47,237 bases of DNA from an uncultured Oceanospirillaceae bacterium (GCA_937138495.1 CAKZPE010000016.1:71977-119213); one strand, 5' to 3'; shown: positions 8,244 through 17,956, numbered from the stretch's first letter. Notes: generated from the sequence alone by a model not told the origin. Numbers and translations are program-made.

Positions 8244-8696
8244 TCAGTCTATCTGCCTGACAATCAGAACCATTCCCTGACTGTCGATAATTTCTATCTT
8301 GCTGCCAGCAGGAATATTGGCATCCGCCTGGGCACGCCACAACGTATCGCCGATCTGAATCTTCCCCAGTCCATTTTCAATCGGGCCGGCCAGCACAACC
8401 TGACGACCAATTAACTGGGCTGCGCGGTCATTCAGTAACGGCTGATCACTGCGATCGTTAAAACGCCGGAACACACGCCAGTACAGCAGTGTAAACACCA
8501 CCGATGCCACTGCAAAAATTAACAGCTGCAGATGCCAGGCCATATCCGGGGCCACAAATAAGATCACTGCCTGTAATAAAGCTGCAAACGCAACGCCCAG
8601 CAGAAAACCGGCGGCACCCAGCACTTCCAGACCTAACAGCAGCATGCCCAGAATTAACCAGTGCCAGGGGCTCAGTTCAGTAAAAAACTCAGACAT
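8244..8696 (-). CDS. NfeD family membrane protein (short form)
   Basis: 150 aa. Two to three hydrophobic segments between residues 10 and 75 (WLILGMLLLGLEVLGAAGFL, and LLIFAVASVVFTLLYW), then a soluble C-terminal OB-fold of the NfeD type at about 90-148 (LIGRQVVLAGPIENGLGKIQIG, DTLWRAQ). Short NfeD proteins lack the protease domain and partner an SPFH/stomatin protein in membrane microdomains. The SPFH gene is directly upstream with 8 bases between, so one transcript. Function inferred from family and context: membrane quality control or organisation. Confidence 0.86.
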   Translation of the reverse strand: MSEFFTELSPWHWLILGMLLLGLEVLGAAGFLLGVAFAALLQAVILFVAPDMAWHLQLLIFAVASVVFTLLYWRVFRRFNDRSDQPLLNDRAAQLIGRQVVLAGPIENGLGKIQIGDTLWRAQADANIPAGSKIEIIDSQGMVLIVRQID

Positions 8697-8704
8697 CAGT
8701 GTCC

Positions 8705-9637
8705 TTACCCCTTAATCTTGGTGGCATTCAGCAATTCACTGATTCCGGCAACCGAACCAATCACATTACTGGCTTCCAGCGGCATCATAATGACCTTACT
8801 GTTATCTGCAGACGCAACGCCCTGCAAAGCTTCAACATACTTTTGTGCCACAAAGTAATTCAGTGCCTGCGGGTTACCTTCAGAAATAGCCTGCGACACC
8901 ATCTGCGTCGCCCGGGCTTCAGCCTCCGCTTCACGCTCACGGGCCTCCGCTTCACGGAAAGCCGCTTCTTTCTCACCTTCTGCCCGTAAAATAGCGGCCT
9001 GCTTTTCACCTTCTGCCACCGCGATGGCTGCCTGGCGCTCGCCTTCAGCATTCAGAATGGCTGCACGTTTTTCCCGTTCAGCCTTCATCTGGTTAGCCAT
9101 GGCTTCTACCAGATCCGCCGGCGGTGAAATATCACGGATTTCAACCCGGGTCACCTTCACGCCCCAGGGATCTGTTGCTTCATCCACTTTTGATAACAGA
9201 GTGCCATTAATCGCATCGCGGTTAGACAACATCTGATCCAGCTCCATCGACCCCACAACCGCACGAATATTCGTCATCACCAGGTTCTGCATCGCCCGGT
9301 AGAGGTCATTTACTTCGTAGCTTGATTTAGCGGCATCCAGCACCTGAAAAAAGCACACCGCATCCGTGGTTACCATAGCGTTATCAGAACTGATAACTTC
9401 CTGAGGAGGAACATCCAGCACCTGCTCCATCATATTCTGCCGGTGGCCAATGGCATCAATGAACGGAATAATGATATGAAGGCCAGGTGGTAACGTGCGG
9501 GTATAGCGGCCAAAACGTTCAACCGTCCAGCCATAGCCCTGCGGGACAACCTTGGCCCCCATGAAAACAACTAACAGCATCAGTATAACCAGTACAATGA
9601 CGGTTATACCTCCCTGCGTAATACCAAAATCAAACAT
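8705..9637 (-). CDS. SPFH/Band 7 (stomatin/QmcA-like) membrane protein
   Basis: 310 aa. One N-terminal membrane helix (about 8-28), SPFH domain 30-190 ([33 protein letters not shown]), then a coiled coil with three near-identical 11-12 residue units ([33 protein letters not shown]) and a C-terminal hydrophobic tail. SPFH proteins oligomerise into membrane cages and often control membrane proteases. GGAG ribosome site just before the ATG. Operon with nfeD, the standard partner. Confidence 0.9.
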   Translation of the reverse strand: MFDFGITQGGITVIVLVILMLLVVFMGAKVVPQGYGWTVERFGRYTRTLPPGLHIIIPFIDAIGHRQNMMEQVLDVPPQEVISSDNAMVTTDAVCFFQVLDAAKSSYEVNDLYRAMQNLVMTNIRAVVGSMELDQMLSNRDAINGTLLSKVDEATDPWGVKVTRVEIRDISPPADLVEAMANQMKAEREKRAAILNAEGERQAAIAVAEGEKQAAILRAEGEKEAAFREAEAREREAEAEARATQMVSQAISEGNPQALNYFVAQKYVEALQGVASADNSKVIMMPLEASNVIGSVAGISELLNATKIKG

Positions 9638-9784
9638 TTATAACTCCATTTAAACAGTGTCTGAATCTGCACCCGCCAGATGACGACATACAGAATGCGG
9701 ATAACTTTCGCCGCAGAATATTACCAGTGTCCGGCAGTGCTTGGCAGCTTTATTCAGCATTGCTGCGCCTGAAAGCCACACTGA

Positions 9785-10324
9785 TTACTTAAATAAGGGT
9801 AGCAGTTGCCGGAAAGCCGGGCTGGCTGCATCCTGTACCAGATCAAACAGACACATTTCAACAGATGTAGCCCGGGCACCTGCGGATTGCATACGCGCCA
9901 GCCCCAATGAGCGATTTTCGGCAGTTCTGGAAGAAATAGCATCGGTGATAATTTCCACGTCATACCCGTGGGAAATCAAACTGCGGACCGACTGATACAC
10001 ACAAATATGCGCTTCCAGGCCACACACCAGCAGATTCGGTTTATTCAGCGCCGCAATCGCAGACACGATTTCCGGGTTGCCACAACAGTCGAATGTCGTT
10101 TTCGATAAAGGCGCCTGATCCCCAAGCAACTCACTGACTTCAGGTAATGTAGGCCCCAGCCCCTGCGGGTACTGTTCAATATACAGCACCGGGATATCGA
10201 GAATCTGCGCCCCCTGAACCGCCCGGGTTATCCCCTGCAGCATTCCTTCAGCGTTATACATACTGCGGGCCAGCTTGCCCTGCACATCAATCACAATCAG
10301 CGCGGTTGTTTCAGCGGTAAACAT
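9785..10324 (-). CDS. Isochorismatase-family cysteine hydrolase
   Basis: 179 aa, cytoplasmic. Catalytic triad of the family is visible: Asp13 (VIDVQG), Lys75 (LSKTTFDC) and Cys108 (GLEAHICV). Such enzymes hydrolyse amides or enol ethers such as nicotinamide or isochorismate; the isolated single domain and GLEAHICVYQ place it with the uncharacterised ISOC-like hydrolases, and I cannot name the substrate. Very strong ribosome site (AGGAGG) ahead of the ATG. Monocistronic; divergent from the EamA exporter. Confidence 0.85.
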   Translation of the reverse strand: MFTAETTALIVIDVQGKLARSMYNAEGMLQGITRAVQGAQILDIPVLYIEQYPQGLGPTLPEVSELLGDQAPLSKTTFDCCGNPEIVSAIAALNKPNLLVCGLEAHICVYQSVRSLISHGYDVEIITDAISSRTAENRSLGLARMQSAGARATSVEMCLFDLVQDAASPAFRQLLPLFK

Positions 10325-10534
10325 ATACCCTCCTTTTTGCCATCATTATACTGTAACTCACCGGTCACGCGGGGGTCGCGCACCTGCCTTAAGAAAGGCT
10401 AAAGTCGTATAAAAATGATATAAAACAGACTTTGCTGTCATTCATAGTCATTTCAACCCGACAAGGATATTCGTCAAAGGTGCCATCTCCTGCTCAACAA
10501 TCTGTTCGCGGCGTCTGCCTGATAGCCCGCCCGT

Positions 10535-11383
10535 ATGCATAACGAATACCTCAAAGGGGCCTTGCTGACCGCACTGGGCGTGACCATTCTCAGCTTTGAC
10601 GCCCTGCTGATCCGCCTGATCGATGCCCATTCATTCGGGTTAATATTCTGGCGTGGCTGCCTGCTGAGCCTGGTGGTTTACATCTGGTGTAAACAGTACC
10701 GGCCGGCCGGAAAAATATTCCAGTTCGATGCCGCTATGCTACGTTCTGCAGCACTGTTTGCCATCAGCAGCTTCTCTTTTGTCAGCGCCATTAAGATAAC
10801 CTCAGCAGCCAATGTACTGGTCATCATCAGTGCGACCCCCATGGTATCAGCCGTTCTGGCGCATATATTCCTGAAAGAAAAGTCCCCTCCGGTGACCTGG
10901 ATTGCAATATTTTTCTGCATGGGCGGCATCGTATGGGTATTAAAAGATGGCTGGCACAGCGGGGAAATGCTGGGAGATATGTTTGCGGTACTCTGCTGTC
11001 TGGGCATTTCAGCGAAATTCGTCAATGACCGGCACGCCCGCTCCCGGGACATGACCCCGGCACTGATTCTTGCCGGCATCATGATGGCTGTCATTGCTGC
11101 AGGACTTGCCAACCCGTTTATTATGGCACCGCAGGACTGGGTATGGATCTTCGCCCTGTGCGTCGTCGTCCTGCCCTCAGCCTTTATTCTGATCACACTG
11201 GGGCCAATGCGAATTCCGGCGGCAGAAGTCAGTATGATGATGCTGCTGGAAACAGCCCTCGGTCCGTTATGGGTCTGGCTGATTCTGCAGGAAGTCCCAC
11301 CCACATCCACCCTGCAGGGCGGCTCAGTGGTTATCCTGACCTTGCTGGCCCACAGCATTCTCAGATGGCGAAAGCAGCCCTGA
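10535..11383 (+). CDS. EamA/DMT family transporter
   Basis: 282 aa with about ten hydrophobic helices in two EamA halves (about 8-140 and 150-280); inner membrane. Family role: export of amino acids, metabolites or cofactors; substrate unknown. In-frame TAG at 10523-10525 rules out a longer N-terminus; no clear Shine-Dalgarno precedes the ATG, so translation may be weak or leaderless. Monocistronic. A copy of the candidate TetR site (11425-11434) lies 42 bases after its stop. Confidence 0.85.
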   Translation: MHNEYLKGALLTALGVTILSFDALLIRLIDAHSFGLIFWRGCLLSLVVYIWCKQYRPAGKIFQFDAAMLRSAALFAISSFSFVSAIKITSAANVLVIISATPMVSAVLAHIFLKEKSPPVTWIAIFFCMGGIVWVLKDGWHSGEMLGDMFAVLCCLGISAKFVNDRHARSRDMTPALILAGIMMAVIAAGLANPFIMAPQDWVWIFALCVVVLPSAFILITLGPMRIPAAEVSMMMLLETALGPLWVWLILQEVPPTSTLQGGSVVILTLLAHSILRWRKQP

Positions 11384-11424
11384 CCGCTCAGTGCCTCCTA
11401 TTCGGTAATACAGGCTATCAGACC

Positions 11425-11434
11425 AGACCGGTCG
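11425..11434 (+). promoter_or_regulatory. Candidate TetR operator, distal copy
   Basis: AGACCGGTCG, the exact reverse complement of CGACCGGTCT at 11578-11587, and centred on the same GACCGGTC palindrome. It lies 219 bases before the tetR start, behind eamA. Two sites 150 bases apart would permit looping or control of a second upstream promoter. Confidence 0.4.
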
Positions 11435-11530
11435 CTTAACAAATCATTACAAATTACAACTAACAGACAAACAAAAGGCCGGATTAATATGCACTATCAG
11501 CATAATTAAAAATCCAAACCGTGACTTAGC

Positions 11531-11587
11531 TTGGCATAACTACCGGGGTGAGATAAACTCGCTTTACAGTTTTGAGACGACCGGTCT
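11531..11587 (+). promoter_or_regulatory. Promoter and proximal TetR operator of the efflux operon
   Basis: Candidate sigma-70 promoter TTGGCA (11531-11536), 17-base spacer, TAAACT (11554-11559). Just downstream, at 11575-11587, lies AGAC-N5-GTCT containing the perfect 8-bp palindrome GACCGGTC (11579-11586). Position near the predicted start of transcription is what a repressor blocking tetR-MFP-RND-tolC would need. NemR-like TetR proteins use AGACC/GGTCT half sites, so the motif class fits. Confidence 0.5.
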
Positions 11588-11652
11588 AATTAATAGTTAA
11601 AAACTTTCTATTTAAGCACAGACAGGGTTAAGAAAGAGTTAAGACACAGACG

Positions 11653-12276
11653 ATGAACCGACCTAAACGCAATGAACACAACCGGGAAAGCATCCTTGCA
11701 AAAGGCATGGAGCTGTTCAATCAGCAGGGTTATCACGGCACCGGTATAAAAGAGATCCTCGATGCCTGCCAGGTACCTAAAGGCTCTTTTTATAATTATT
11801 TCGACAGCAAAGAGCAGTTTGCAGTTGAAGTGCTTAACTACCATCACACGCAGGAAAGTGCCAAGTGGCAGCACCATTTCGCCACCACCGAAGGCCCCCG
11901 TTTGCAGCAAATCCGCGCCATGCTCGACAGTTTCGTTGAAGACTATAAACAGGACCCCGATTTTTGCGGCTGCCTGCTGACCAACCTGATGGGAGAAGTC
12001 GGTAATCTGAGCGAATCTTTCCGCATGGTGATCCAGAACTCCTCAGATGAAGTGATTAACTGCATCAGCGAAGACCTCGCTATTGCTCAGCAACAGGGAG
12101 ACGTCCGGACAGATATGTCCGTAGCACACATGGCCAGACTCTTTTGGGACAGCTGGCAGGGTGCCCTGCTCAGAACCAAGGTAAGCGGTTCAACCCAGCC
12201 GCTGCTGGAAACCGTCGACACTCTGTTTACTCTATTTAAAGCCACTGATGGCACACGCCAGGAGAACACCGCATGA
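11653..12276 (+). CDS. TetR family repressor of the efflux operon
   Basis: 207 aa. N-terminal HTH at about residues 8-55 (RESILAKGMELFNQQGYHGTGIKEILDACQVPKGSFYNYFDSKEQF), the canonical TetR pattern ending in the YNYFxSKE recognition helix, then an all-helical ligand-binding domain with two adjacent cysteines region (FCGCLL) that could be redox- or electrophile-responsive. First gene of the operon; its stop overlaps the adaptor start by 4 bases (ATGA), so it is co-transcribed and probably autorepressed. Inducer unknown. Confidence 0.88.
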   Translation: MNRPKRNEHNRESILAKGMELFNQQGYHGTGIKEILDACQVPKGSFYNYFDSKEQFAVEVLNYHHTQESAKWQHHFATTEGPRLQQIRAMLDSFVEDYKQDPDFCGCLLTNLMGEVGNLSESFRMVIQNSSDEVINCISEDLAIAQQQGDVRTDMSVAHMARLFWDSWQGALLRTKVSGSTQPLLETVDTLFTLFKATDGTRQENTA

Positions 12277-13334
12277 AGCCAATGAAACATTACCTGCTGG
12301 CCTGCGCCACCAGCCTGATACTGACTCCCGGTATCAGCCTGGCCGCCGACGAAGCCCCTCAGGGATTACCGGCTGAAGTGGTACATGCCACAACTACTCA
12401 GCTTGACGATACAATAGAAGTCGTCGGTAACCTGACCGCCAATGAAGCCGTGATTCTGCGCCCGGAACAAAGCGGTGTAATCCGGGAAGTACTTTTCGAA
12501 GAAGGCAGCATTGTTGAACAGGGTAAGCCACTGATTAAGCTTGATACAGCTATCTATGCCGCGGAACTGCAGCAGGCGAAAGCCCGGGTAGCCCTGAGTC
12601 AGATTGCCTTTAAACGGGCTGACAGCCTGTCGAAAAAACGGGTCGGCTCTCAGCAGGACCGCGACTCAGCACTGGCTCAGCTGCGGGTCGATCAGGCACA
12701 GCAGGCACTGGCAGAAACCCGGTTATCCAAAATGACCATCACCGCGCCATACCCCGGCAGCATTGGCCTGCGCCAAATCAGCCCGGGGGATTATGTCAAT
12801 GCCGGTGATGATCTGGTGGAACTGGTCGATAGCCACACCATGAAGGTTGAATTCCGCGTACCGGAAAAATACTTTGCCCGCCTTCGTCCCGGCCAAAGCA
12901 TCAAACTGAACAGTGACGCTCTGCGCGGTGAATCTTTCAACGGGGAAATCTATGCGATCTCCCCCAGCATTAACGATCGCAGCCACAACGTGCTGGTCCG
13001 TGCCCGGGTGCCGAACCCGGACCTGAAACTGCGCCCGGGACTGTTCGCCAAAGTTCAGATTCTGCTGGACAGCCTGGACGCCGCCGTCATGGTGCCGGAA
13101 GAAGCGATCATTCCGAAGAACAATAAATTCTTCGTATATAAAGTGGTCGATAACAGCATTGAAATGGTAAACGTTGAAATCGGTCAGCGCCGCGGCGCAG
13201 AAGTCCACATTGCCAGCGGCCTTGCCGCCGATGACGTGGTAGTAACTGCAGGTCAGTTAAAGCTGTTTCCTGGCATGCCAGTCACCCCCATCTTTGTCGA
13301 TGGCAGCCAGACTGCTACCGGGGAGTCTGAATAA
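12273..13334 (+). CDS. RND efflux periplasmic adaptor (membrane fusion protein)
   Basis: 353 aa. Signal peptide to about residue 25 (SLAADEAP). Order: barrel-sandwich/lipoyl segment (EVVGNLTANEAVILRPEQSGVIREVLFEEGSIVEQGKPLIKLD), short alpha hairpin (about 90-140), second lipoyl half (TITAPYPGSIGLRQISPGDYVNAGDDLVEL), beta-barrel and membrane-proximal domains. Links the inner-membrane RND pump to the outer-membrane channel. Stop and next start share one base (TAATG), so translational coupling with the pump. Similar to MexH/VexG-like adaptors; substrate unknown. Confidence 0.92.
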   Translation: MKPMKHYLLACATSLILTPGISLAADEAPQGLPAEVVHATTTQLDDTIEVVGNLTANEAVILRPEQSGVIREVLFEEGSIVEQGKPLIKLDTAIYAAELQQAKARVALSQIAFKRADSLSKKRVGSQQDRDSALAQLRVDQAQQALAETRLSKMTITAPYPGSIGLRQISPGDYVNAGDDLVELVDSHTMKVEFRVPEKYFARLRPGQSIKLNSDALRGESFNGEIYAISPSINDRSHNVLVRARVPNPDLKLRPGLFAKVQILLDSLDAAVMVPEEAIIPKNNKFFVYKVVDNSIEMVNVEIGQRRGAEVHIASGLAADDVVVTAGQLKLFPGMPVTPIFVDGSQTATGESE

Positions 13335-16300
13335 TGATCTTGTCTGATATCAGTATCCAGCGCCCGGTACTGGCCAGCGTGATGAGCCTGCTGATTTTAC
13401 TGATCGGCGCCATCGCCTATGACCGGTTAACGGTGCGGGAATATCCCAAAATTGATGTACCGGTGGTGACCGTTGAAACCAACTACCCCGGTGCCAGCGC
13501 CTCCATCATAGAAAGTCAGGTTACCCAGATTATCGAGGACTCACTGTCCGGCATCGAAGGGGTTGATTTCATCAGTTCAATCAGCCGGTCTGAGAGCAGC
13601 CAGATCACAGTCACTTTTAAACTCGACCGTGACCCGGACGATGCTGCCAGTGACGTACGCGACCGGGTAGGCCGGGTGCGCGGCGACCTGCCCGACGATG
13701 TCGACGAACCGGTAACCAGCAAGTCTGAAGCAGACGCTCAGCCAATTATCTGGCTGGCGCTGTCGTCTGACCGTCATGACCCGATGCTGATGTCAGATCT
13801 GACCGACCGACTGGTGAAAGACCCACTGCAAACCGTCTCTGGCGTGGCAAACGTACTGTTATTCGGTGACCGCCGCTATGCAATGCGCATCTGGCTGGAT
13901 CCGGCACGTATGGCCGCGTATAAAGTCATCCCACAGGATATTGAAGATGCTCTGAACAAACAGAACGTGGAGATTCCGGCGGGCCGGATTGAAAGTTCGC
14001 AACGCGAATTCAGCGTGCTCTCCCGGACCGATCTGAATACTGTCGGGCAGTTTAATGACATCATTATCCGAAACGATAACGGCTACCCGGTACGTATCCG
14101 GGACGTTGTCACCGTCAACATCGCCTCGGAAGATGACCGTAAACTGTCCCGGTTTAACGGTGAAACTGCCATCGCCCTTGGGGTTGTAAAACAGTCCACG
14201 GCTAACCCTCTGGACGTTTCTGCCGGCATCAAGGCGCGCCTGCCTCAGATTCAGGCTAACCTGCCGGAAGGCATCAAGGTAAAGATCGCCTACGACTCCT
14301 CCATCTTCATTGCCAAATCCATTGATTCGGTCTTCAGCACCATTTTGCAGGCCAGCGGTCTGGTTATACTGGTCATATTCTTCTTCCTGCGTAACCTGCG
14401 CGCCACTCTGATTCCGGTGATTACTATCCCACTGTCACTGGTGGGTGTATTTGCCATGATGTATTTCATGGGCTTCAGCGTGAACACCCTTACCCTGCTG
14501 GCCATGGTACTGGCGATCGGCCTGGTGGTCGATGACGCCATCGTCATGCTGGAAAACATATACCGGCACGTAGAAAACGGCATGTCTCCCATTCAGGCGG
14601 CTTTTAAAGGCAGCCGGGAGATCGGCTTTGCGGTCATCGCCACCACCCTGACACTGGTCGCAGTGTTTGCGCCGGTCGCTTTCACCCCGGGACGCACCGG
14701 TAAACTCTTTACTGAATTTTCACTGACCCTGGCAGGGGCCGTAGTGGTATCCACCTTCATTGCCCTGACCCTGTCGCCGATGATGGCCTCCCGCCTGCTC
14801 AAACACGAAAAACGCCACAGCGCCCTGTTCAATCTGGTGGAAGGCTGGCTGGTTGCCCTGAACAATGGCTACGCATCTGCACTGAAATTTGTGTTGCGCT
14901 CCCGTGTGCTGGCACTGGCCATTATGGCAGGCAGTGTGTTTGGCAGCTGGTACTTCTATACGCAACTGCCACAGGAACTGGCCCCGACCGAAGACCGCGG
15001 CGACATTCTGGCAATGTCCATTGCCCCCGACGGTGCCTCTGTAGGCTTCGTCGATAAGTATGCCCGCCAGGTGGAAGGTATGCTCAGCCAGGTACCTGAA
15101 GGCCGCCACTACTTCAGCATTGTTGGCTTCCCGACGGAAACCAACTCCATGGCATTCATCTCCCTGAAGCCCTGGGAAGAACGGGCCCGCAGCCAGCAAT
15201 CCATTGCAGAACAACTGACACCGCAGCTTTTTGGGGGCGTCACCGGTACCATGTCATTTGCCATGAACCTGCCGTCTCTGGGCCAGAGCTTTATCTCCCG
15301 GCCAGTAGAATTCATCATAAAATCCAACAGTGACTATGCTGAATTACAGGGCATTTCTGATCAGCTCATGGGCCGGATTCTGCAGAACCCGGGCTTCATT
15401 CAGCCGGATGTCGACCTGAAGCTCAACAAGCCGGAACTGGCCATTGACGTTGACCGCAACAAAGCCTCTGAAGTCGGTGTGGATATCAGCCTGATTGGCC
15501 GGACGCTGGAAACCTATATTGCCAGCCGCCAGGTGACCCGCTTCAAAAAAGGCGGTGAACAATACGATGTCATTGTTCAGGTACAACCGGATGAACGCAG
15601 TAATCCCGCTGACCTGAGCAACCTGTACCTGCGCAACCAGAATGACGAGATGATCCAGCTCTCCAACCTGGTCGATGTACAGGAAAGCGTCGCGCCGAAG
15701 GAACTCAACCACTTCGACAAAATGAAGTCGGTAACCTTCCAGGCCATTCTTGCCCCGGGATACAGCGTCGGCGAAGCACTGGACTTTATTGAACAGGCAA
15801 TGGCCGAAATCAGCCCGCAAACGCTGTATGACTACGGCGGACAATCCCGGGAATTTAAAAACTCCAGCAACAGCCTGCTGATCACGGCAGCACTGGCTGC
15901 CATCTTTACCTTTCTGGTACTGGCGGCTCAGTTCGAGAGCTTTAAGCACCCGCTGATCATTATGCTGTCGGTTCCACCGGCCATTTTTGGCGCCGTTATG
16001 GCACTGCACTTTGCCGGCGCGTCTCTGAGCATTTACAGTAAAATCGGCCTGATTACGCTGATAGGGCTGGTCACCAAACACGGCATTCTGATTGTTGAGT
16101 TCGCTAACCAGCTGCAGGAGAAAGGTGCCGACATCAGTGATGCCGTGCTACAAGCCGCCATTCTGCGCTTGCGCCCCATTCTGATGACAACTGCCGCAAC
16201 CGTACTGGGCGCATTCCCACTGGCATTTGCCGTCGGTGCCGGCGCAGAAAGCCGCCAGCAACTGGGCTGGGTTATTGTCGGGGGCATGACCCTGGGCACA

Positions 16301-16423
16301 ATTCTTACGCTATTTGTAATACCTACGGTATACAGTTATCTTGGTAAGCGCCTGTTTAAACAGGTTTCTTACCAGGAAACAGCCGACGACACTGATAGCA
16401 CAATTAACAGCGTCTCTAAGTAA
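13334..16423 (+). CDS. RND efflux permease, HAE1 type
   Basis: 1029 aa, the normal length for hydrophobe/amphiphile RND pumps. Twelve membrane helices: TM1 at about 12-30, TM2-6 at about 330-475, TM7 near 525, TM8-12 at about 855-1010, with two large periplasmic loops. Proton-relay residues are present: Asp400-Asp401 in GLVVDDAIVMLENI of TM4 and Lys915 in GLVTKHGILIVEFA of TM10. Antiporter driving drugs, detergents or metabolites outward using protons. Middle member of the tetR-MFP-RND-tolC operon. The family resembles MexI/VexH-type pumps. Confidence 0.94.
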   Translation: MILSDISIQRPVLASVMSLLILLIGAIAYDRLTVREYPKIDVPVVTVETNYPGASASIIESQVTQIIEDSLSGIEGVDFISSISRSESSQITVTFKLDRDPDDAASDVRDRVGRVRGDLPDDVDEPVTSKSEADAQPIIWLALSSDRHDPMLMSDLTDRLVKDPLQTVSGVANVLLFGDRRYAMRIWLDPARMAAYKVIPQDIEDALNKQNVEIPAGRIESSQREFSVLSRTDLNTVGQFNDIIIRNDNGYPVRIRDVVTVNIASEDDRKLSRFNGETAIALGVVKQSTANPLDVSAGIKARLPQIQANLPEGIKVKIAYDSSIFIAKSIDSVFSTILQASGLVILVIFFFLRNLRATLIPVITIPLSLVGVFAMMYFMGFSVNTLTLLAMVLAIGLVVDDAIVMLENIYRHVENGMSPIQAAFKGSREIGFAVIATTLTLVAVFAPVAFTPGRTGKLFTEFSLTLAGAVVVSTFIALTLSPMMASRLLKHEKRHSALFNLVEGWLVALNNGYASALKFVLRSRVLALAIMAGSVFGSWYFYTQLPQELAPTEDRGDILAMSIAPDGASVGFVDKYARQVEGMLSQVPEGRHYFSIVGFPTETNSMAFISLKPWEERARSQQSIAEQLTPQLFGGVTGTMSFAMNLPSLGQSFISRPVEFIIKSNSDYAELQGISDQLMGRILQNPGFIQPDVDLKLNKPELAIDVDRNKASEVGVDISLIGRTLETYIASRQVTRFKKGGEQYDVIVQVQPDERSNPADLSNLYLRNQNDEMIQLSNLVDVQESVAPKELNHFDKMKSVTFQAILAPGYSVGEALDFIEQAMAEISPQTLYDYGGQSREFKNSSNSLLITAALAAIFTFLVLAAQFESFKHPLIIMLSVPPAIFGAVMALHFAGASLSIYSKIGLITLIGLVTKHGILIVEFANQLQEKGADISDAVLQAAILRLRPILMTTAATVLGAFPLAFAVGAGAESRQQLGWVIVGGMTLGTILTLFVIPTVYSYLGKRLFKQVSYQETADDTDSTINSVSK

Positions 16424-16448
16424 TCGCTGACAGGAAAGGAAAACGAAC

Positions 16449-17756
16449 GTGAAAATGGTAAAAAATCTTTGCCGCCTGACACTGCTTGCAGGCTGTATTC
16501 AGGCAGCTACTGTACAGGCCGGTAGCCTGGCAGACATCTATCAGCAAGCCTTACAACACGATCCTCAGCTAAAAGCATCGGCTGCTTCAGCCCTGGCCGG
16601 TGCAGAGGCGATTCCACAGGCACAGGCAGACCTGCGACCCACTATCAGTCTGAGTGCAAATGCCAGCCGCAACGAAACTGACAGCCGGGACTTCAATAAC
16701 AGCGGCTATACCGTCAGCCTCAGCCAGCCTATTTATGATTCAGCCGCCTGGTACGGTGTCAAACGGGGCGAAGCCCTGAGCCGTTCTGCACAACTGGCAT
16801 TCGATCAGGCGCAGCAGAATCTGATTATCCGCAGTGTGGAAAGCTACCTGAATGTACTGCGGGCCAAGAACACACTGGAAACCACACAGGCAGAAGAACG
16901 CGCCATTAAGCGCCGTCTGGATCAGGTAAACGCTCAGTTTGATGTGGGCCTGATTCCGGTCACCGACGTACACGAAGCACAGGCATCCTACGACAACGCA
17001 AAAGTTGCCCGGATTCTGGCCGAAGGTGAACTGGATAACAGCTTTGAAGCGATAGAACGCCTGGCCGGCCAGAGCTATAACGACGTCGACGTACTCAGCG
17101 CCAAATACCCCATTGAAAATCTGGAATCCAATAACGCGAACGCCTGGCTGAATAAAGCCCGGGACGGTAATCTGGCGCTTCAGGTAGCCGACAGCAATGT
17201 CGAAGCCAGCCGTCAGCTGACGCGGGTGAACCGCAGCGGCCATAAACCAACCGTATCCCTGACCGCCAGCCATGATCAGGACAAAGGCAACACGCTGAAT
17301 GACGACCGCAATGAAACCAATCAGATCGGCCTGACATTCAGCCTGCCACTGTATTCCGGTGGCGGTACCAGCTCACGCATCCGGGAAGCTGAATACCGTC
17401 TGGACGAAGCACTGCAGAACCGTGAAGATGTTTTTCAGGGCATTAAACTGGACACCCGCAGCCTGCTGCGTAACCTGTCCACCGACGTCCTGAGCGTAGC
17501 GGCCCGTAAGCAAAGTATCCGCTCAAGCGAGACCGCGCTGAAAGCCACCGAAGAAGGCTTCAATGTCGGTACCCGTAACGTGGTCGACGTATTGCAGGCA
17601 GAACAAAACCTGTACCGCGCCCAGCGTGACTACGCCGAAGCCCGCTTTAACTACGTACTGAACCTGTTCCGCTTCAAGCAGGTTATCGGCACCCTGAACC
17701 CGGAAGATATTCAGGGGCTGGATATCTGGATGGTATCCGGTAACGATCAGGGCTAA
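16449..17756 (+). CDS. TolC family outer-membrane channel
   Basis: 435 aa. Start is GTG at 16449, chosen because AGGAAAGGA ends 8-9 bases before it; the ATG at 16455 would be too far. Two outer-membrane efflux repeats (about 25-215 and 230-425) with alternating helices and beta strands, typical opening SLADIYQQALQHDPQLKAS, and ending ...VIGTLNPEDIQGLD. Signal peptide ends near VQA24; a LAGC16 sequence inside it also looks like a lipobox, so lipidation as in OprM cannot be excluded. Completes the tripartite pump, 25 bases after the RND stop. Confidence 0.92.
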   Translation: MKMVKNLCRLTLLAGCIQAATVQAGSLADIYQQALQHDPQLKASAASALAGAEAIPQAQADLRPTISLSANASRNETDSRDFNNSGYTVSLSQPIYDSAAWYGVKRGEALSRSAQLAFDQAQQNLIIRSVESYLNVLRAKNTLETTQAEERAIKRRLDQVNAQFDVGLIPVTDVHEAQASYDNAKVARILAEGELDNSFEAIERLAGQSYNDVDVLSAKYPIENLESNNANAWLNKARDGNLALQVADSNVEASRQLTRVNRSGHKPTVSLTASHDQDKGNTLNDDRNETNQIGLTFSLPLYSGGGTSSRIREAEYRLDEALQNREDVFQGIKLDTRSLLRNLSTDVLSVAARKQSIRSSETALKATEEGFNVGTRNVVDVLQAEQNLYRAQRDYAEARFNYVLNLFRFKQVIGTLNPEDIQGLDIWMVSGNDQG

Positions 17757-17772
17757 ACCGCTTTTGTTCAGA

Positions 17773-17803
17773 TAAAAAACGCGCCACTTGGCGCGTTTTT
17801 TTT
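17773..17803 (+). terminator. Terminator of the efflux operon
   Basis: Seven-bp stem ACGCGCC (17779-17785) with GGCGCGT (17790-17796), 4-base loop, flanking A-run and an eight-T run. 16-40 bases after the tolC stop. Confidence 0.88.
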
Positions 17804-17907
17804 GGCTCCTCCCTGCCAACGTAACCGGAACAGGGTAAGCCCCATACACTGTAACCATCCCCATTCAGCCCACTTACCTTTTAACAGGCATAAAAGAATA
17901 GCAGGCA

Positions 17908-17938
17908 TAAAAAAACGCGCTACCAGAGCGCGTTTTTT
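17908..17938. terminator. Bidirectional terminator, mainly for fabV
   Basis: Seven-bp stem ACGCGCT (17915-17921) with AGCGCGT (17927-17933), 5-base loop, A-run on one side and T-run on the other. 19 bases after the fabV stop on the minus strand, and a back-up for tolC on the plus strand. Confidence 0.85.
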
Positions 17939-17956
17939 ATATCCGGCTAAGCTGAA

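Noticed and set aside
8840..9080. Repeated DNA within the SPFH gene that at first looks like a tandem repeat array
   Set aside because: It encodes the AEGE(R/K)QAA coiled-coil repeats of SPFH proteins, so it is protein-level repetition.
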